This document shows positions 61,317-64,000 of a DNA stretch of 64,000 nucleotides, piece by piece. The notes under the pieces were generated by a model that searched no databases, was not told the origin of the DNA, and saw only the letters and a program-made list of their open reading frames with translations. The DNA comes from an uncultured Victivallales bacterium. Its GTDB lineage: Bacteria > Verrucomicrobiota > Lentisphaeria > Victivallales > UBA1829. A program made the translations under genes and the position numbers. Each line of letters begins with the position of its first letter. Position 1 is the first letter of the stretch. The stretch lies in assembly GCA_944391115.1 (NCBI GenBank), contig CALXSJ010000001.1, forward strand, positions 253,169 to 317,168, in the 5' to 3' direction.

Positions 61317-62225
61317 TTACGGTTTCGCCAGATAATTGATGAAACTGCAGTAAAAATAACTGCCCTTGGAATTTTTGATGGCAATAAACTTTTCGGATAA
61401 TGCAAAGGATGCATGACCGTCTCCCCAGTAATAATTTGCCCCTTTGCCATGCAGGTGGCGGTTTACCGGTTCCGGCAGATCATCTCCCTGTTCACTCTTC
61501 CGGAATGCAATGAATGATGACCAGGACATGGCGGCTTTGACATAAATATCCGACTGGCGGATATTGATAAAATTTGTTGGAGTCCACTGTTCTCCGGCAA
61601 TGAGATAATTGGAACTCCCACCTTTGGCCTTTTCTATATATATTCTTTTGGTATGATAACCTGCATCCAATCCTAATTCAGTCGCAGATCGGATGACAGA
61701 CCCGGTAACGGGAATCATGATTCCCTCCGCCACATTGGAAATTCCATAGGAGCTTGGAATATATTGAGACGGGCGCTGTACCCTGTCTGCCGGACACTGA
61801 AACACTTTTGTACTCCTGAAGTATTGACCGAGCGGAGCCTTGCTCAGTTTTTTCGAGGCAATATCCCAGTCATCGAAAATCAGGCCGTTGGCTTTGGGAT
61901 AGTAGGTATAGTCATTGACATACATTTCTATGGCGTAGCCGATTTGTTTCAGATTGTTCAGGCACGAGGCCCGATGCGCTTTTTCTTTTGCATTGTTCAG
62001 TGCCGGAAGCAGCAGGCCGGCAAGGATTGCAATGATTGCAACAACGATTAATAATTCGATCAGCGTAAATTTCTCATATCTGTCCTTCCGGTTTCCGCTT
62101 CCATGGTCCGGCTGCCGCTGCATCGGAAGCGAAAGTGCTTTTTTCCGCAGCATGAAGCGATGCATGTCGCACCCGTGCAATTCCAGTTCAGATGAGGCGC
62201 TGAAGAGCAGACAGTCTTTTTTCAT
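61317..62225 (-). CDS. Prepilin-like protein with H-x9-DG signature, fourth copy
   Basis: The 302-residue protein has an unusually long leader of about 50 residues before [19 protein letters not shown] and [14 protein letters not shown]. The residue before Phe is Lys. The signature is [16 protein letters not shown]. The start at 62225 follows GGGAGG and overlaps the stop of the LacI regulator by ATGA, so the long leader is probably real. A later ATG at the leader's end ([10 protein letters not shown]) would give a shorter one. It is followed by the giant protein gene. Confidence 0.83.
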   Translation of the reverse strand: MKKDCLLFSASSELELHGCDMHRFMLRKKALSLPMQRQPDHGSGNRKDRYEKFTLIELLIVVAIIAILAGLLLPALNNAKEKAHRASCLNNLKQIGYAIEMYVNDYTYYPKANGLIFDDWDIASKKLSKAPLGQYFRSTKVFQCPADRVQRPSQYIPSSYGISNVAEGIMIPVTGSVIRSATELGLDAGYHTKRIYIEKAKGGSSNYLIAGEQWTPTNFINIRQSDIYVKAAMSWSSFIAFRKSEQGDDLPEPVNRHLHGKGANYYWGDGHASFALSEKFIAIKNSKGSYFYCSFINYLAKP

Positions 62226-63178
62226 TCCGGACCTCCCGTCGATGGATTTTTGAGAATGGCGCCCAGCAGGACAATTCTTTCCCGGAGAAACAGCTTGTGT
62301 TCCTTCCATTTTTCCGCGATCATATCCACAACCCTGCTTCCGCTTTCATAATACGGATTTACAATTGCCGTCAGGCGCGGCGTATAAAATTCCGCCAGAA
62401 GATTGGAGGCGACCACGCCCCCGTCTTTCGGAAAGGTTTTGGAGTACCGGGCGAAATATTCCAGAAGCTTCATGGATTCATAACGGGAAAAGGTGATGAA
62501 GACCGTATTTTCATTGGATTCCGAAACCATTTTTTTCAATTCCGCCATGTTGCGTTCCAGTCTGTCAAACAGGGTTCCCGAAACATTTTTTTCTTTCAGA
62601 AAATCGCGGAAGGCACGCTTCTGCTCTTCGATGTAGCGCAGACCGTTTCCGGAAATGAAAACATAATCGCGGTAAGATTTTCTATACAGGTATTCCAGCA
62701 GCTCACGCATCGTCGCGTAATCATTGAAGGAAACCGTGTCGGCTTCCGGATATTCCCGCTGCGGATTGAGAATGACGAAAGGGATTTTTTCCTCCGCTGC
62801 AAAACGGAGCATATGCCCCGGCGCTTCATTCCAGAAGATGATTCCGCATGCATTGCGTTCCAGCAGAAAATCCGGAATGCCGTTTACTCCTGCGTCCGCG
62901 ATGAAAAGAGCGCTGCTGAATCCCAGCTTCGCGCACCGTTCCGTGATGCCTGCAAATCCGGGATAAAACAGAGCTTCATTCCGGCGGACTTCTTCGGGGA
63001 CGATAATTCCGATCGTATTGCTCAAGCGCAGTCCCTTTCGCCATGCGGCGTCCAAAATCCGCTGTTTTGTCGCTTCTCCCGCCAGAGTGGTGGTGGAGGT
63101 GTTCCGCATGACATTGGAAACAAGGGCGGTACTGACGCCAAGTTCGCGTGCAATGGAAGAAAAGGATGTTTTCTGCAT
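62222..63178 (-). CDS. LacI-family transcriptional regulator of the fourth carbohydrate locus
   Basis: The 318-residue protein begins [20 protein letters not shown], a LacI-type helix-turn-helix, and has the ligand-binding part from [16 protein letters not shown] to the end ([22 protein letters not shown]). The hinge region ([10 protein letters not shown]) is shorter than in LacI itself. It heads the operon 55662-63178 and probably controls it together with its own synthesis, since a consensus promoter and the palindrome AATTAAACTTTAATT lie immediately upstream. The inducing sugar is unknown. Confidence 0.88.
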   Translation of the reverse strand: MQKTSFSSIARELGVSTALVSNVMRNTSTTTLAGEATKQRILDAAWRKGLRLSNTIGIIVPEEVRRNEALFYPGFAGITERCAKLGFSSALFIADAGVNGIPDFLLERNACGIIFWNEAPGHMLRFAAEEKIPFVILNPQREYPEADTVSFNDYATMRELLEYLYRKSYRDYVFISGNGLRYIEEQKRAFRDFLKEKNVSGTLFDRLERNMAELKKMVSESNENTVFITFSRYESMKLLEYFARYSKTFPKDGGVVASNLLAEFYTPRLTAIVNPYYESGSRVVDMIAEKWKEHKLFLRERIVLLGAILKNPSTGGPE

Positions 63179-63201
63179 TGAATTTCCGCCCCGGATTTTT
63201 T

Positions 63202-63216
63202 AATTAAACTTTAATT
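63202..63216. promoter_or_regulatory. Palindromic candidate operator of the LacI regulator
   Basis: AATTAAACTTTAATT is a perfect 15-base palindrome around a central C. It lies directly downstream of the minus-strand -10 box and covers the transcription start. Confidence 0.6.
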
Positions 63217-63217
63217 T

Positions 63218-63246
63218 ATTATATTCCGAAAAGGCGGTTTTGTCAA
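63218..63246 (-). promoter_or_regulatory. Consensus promoter of the fourth carbohydrate locus
   Basis: On the minus strand TTGACA (63246-63241) and TATAAT (63223-63218) are exact consensus hexamers 17 bases apart, the same quality as the promoter at 18145-18173. Confidence 0.85.
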
Positions 63247-63483
63247 GAGGTCTTTTAAAAAAAACAGAAATCTTTGCTGCAGCAAACGGAAGGGGAGGTA
63301 TAACAACAAAAAAGGTTTTCGCAGGGCGACGCAGGTCGTTTTAACTCAATCTGACTCGACGCGAGGTTTTCTCAAAACGATCCGAAAACAATGTGCGGAA
63401 CGGCTTTTCTGACGACGACGGAGAATGTGCGGAAGAATGTAGCCTCACGCGCAGCGCGCGCGATACAACAGTCACGGAGACAG
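63247..63483. other. Non-coding junction region
   Basis: I see no gene on either strand and no tRNA or clear attachment site. The base composition changes from AT-rich near 63250 to GC-rich beyond about 63400. The element on the right may begin here. Confidence 0.4.
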
Positions 63484-63510
63484 CAAAAAGCCCGGCGCAA
63501 TGTCCGGGCT
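63484..63510 (-). terminator. Terminator of the DNA methylase gene
   Basis: AGCCCGG (63489-63495) pairs with CCGGGCT (63504-63510). On the minus strand the T run at 63489-63485 follows. It is 11 bases past the methylase stop at 63521. Confidence 0.8.
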
Positions 63511-63520
63511 CTGTTCAGGG

Positions 63521-64000
63521 TTATTTGTTTGACTCGGCGATCCGGCGAAGCGCCTCCGGATTTCGCCAGATGCACTCGACGCGGCGCTGCTTCTCCTTGA
63601 CGTGGCCAGCACCCTGAAGACCGCTCGCACGCGTCCGACCGGCGGCGGAACATGTCACCTCGACCGTCCGCATGTCCCAGCCCGCATCACGCAAGGGCGC
63701 ATAGAGAGGACTGTCGTAGCCGCTGAGCACAACGGCGCCGTCGTAGGCGATCAGAGTCCGGATCAGCTCCTCATGATCGCGATCGTGGAGCTCATGCTCG
63801 TAACCGCCCGCCTTGCGCGTGCCGGTCACGTAGGGCGGATCGCAGTAGGCGAGCCAGTCGGGCCCGGAGAAGCGTTTCAGAACGTCGCGCCAGTCGCAGC
63901 ACTCGATCTGGACGCGCTGCATCCGCTCGTGGACGCGCGGCAGGTTGTCAAAGCTGCTGATCCACTGAGATGTCCGAGACGACATCCCGGCACACGATGA
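63521..64000 (-). CDS. D12-class DNA adenine methyltransferase, C-terminal part (truncated by right edge)
   Basis: The visible 159 residues continue open to base 64000. They contain the catalytic motif YCDPPYV, preceded by NLPRVHERMQRVQIE and followed by ELIRTLIAYDGAVVLSGYDSPLY, all typical of Dam/D12 class N6-adenine methylases. The N-terminal SAM-binding part lies outside the window. A 60-base stretch I counted (63841-63900) is 68% GC, far above the neighbouring locus. Many phages and prophages carry this kind of gene, and its own terminator sits next to it. I infer the edge of a prophage or other mobile element. Confidence 0.87.
   Translation of the reverse strand, partial: SSCAGMSSRTSQWISSFDNLPRVHERMQRVQIECCDWRDVLKRFSGPDWLAYCDPPYVTGTRKAGGYEHELHDRDHEELIRTLIAYDGAVVLSGYDSPLYAPLRDAGWDMRTVEVTCSAAGRTRASGLQGAGHVKEKQRRVECIWRNPEALRRIAESNK

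Noticed and set aside
63247-63483. tRNA gene or attachment site at the junction
   Set aside because: No cloverleaf could be drawn and no repeat of an attachment core was found within the window.

Overview
The window looks like chromosomal DNA from a fermentative, strictly anaerobic member of the Lentisphaerota, probably Victivallales. This is inferred from content, not from a database match. The signs are several prepilin-like proteins with the H-x9-DG signature, DUF4838 and other very large secreted sugar-active proteins, GntR and LacI regulators in front of separate carbohydrate loci, a Gram-negative lipid A gene (lpxK), and a hydrogen/ethanol fermentation block. No rRNA, tRNA, CRISPR array or complete insertion sequence was seen.

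Layout. 1-3527: a left-truncated SNF2 helicase, xseB, a hexapeptide O-acetyltransferase, a small Cys-rich protein and an AlkA-type glycosylase. 3549-8697 (minus): an [FeFe]-hydrogenase operon of a 2Fe-2S ferredoxin, a PAS-containing sensory hydrogenase (HydS type), a SpoIIE/PP2C phosphatase, a second 2Fe-2S protein and a monomeric hydrogenase, followed by a remnant of a short-chain dehydrogenase. 8799-11620 (minus): adhE with two Rex-like operators upstream. 11750-37236: three carbohydrate loci. 37639-43316: rpmF-plsX-fabH, a secreted helical protein, a D-aminoacylase-like amidohydrolase and lpxK. 43601-47369 (minus): a histidine kinase/response regulator pair and a DegT aminotransferase. 47538-49442: a TPP riboswitch, a Cys-less Thi4 and a PHP phosphatase. 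49721-55603: a 1960-residue DUF4011/SF1 helicase/nuclease resembling a phage-defence protein. 55662-63246 (minus): a fourth carbohydrate locus. 63521-64000: the edge of a GC-rich D12-class DNA adenine methylase.

The four carbohydrate loci share a plan: one regulator with a near-consensus promoter and a palindrome at the promoter or start site, one prepilin-like protein, and one or more large exported proteins (DUF4838, LamG/TIM-barrel/malectin giants, a beta-helix protein), sometimes with cytoplasmic enzymes (GH127, xylose-isomerase-like, HAD, ADP-ribosylglycohydrolase, M14-like). All four pilin-like proteins lack Gly at the -1 processing position. The working idea is that each substrate locus carries its own pilin-like partner.

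Other notable items are a 125-base multi-hairpin repeat present twice in opposite orientations (17595-17719, 37286-37410), a GntR regulator fused to a sugar-binding-protein-like domain, and a tandem partial duplication in front of one of the giant proteins.
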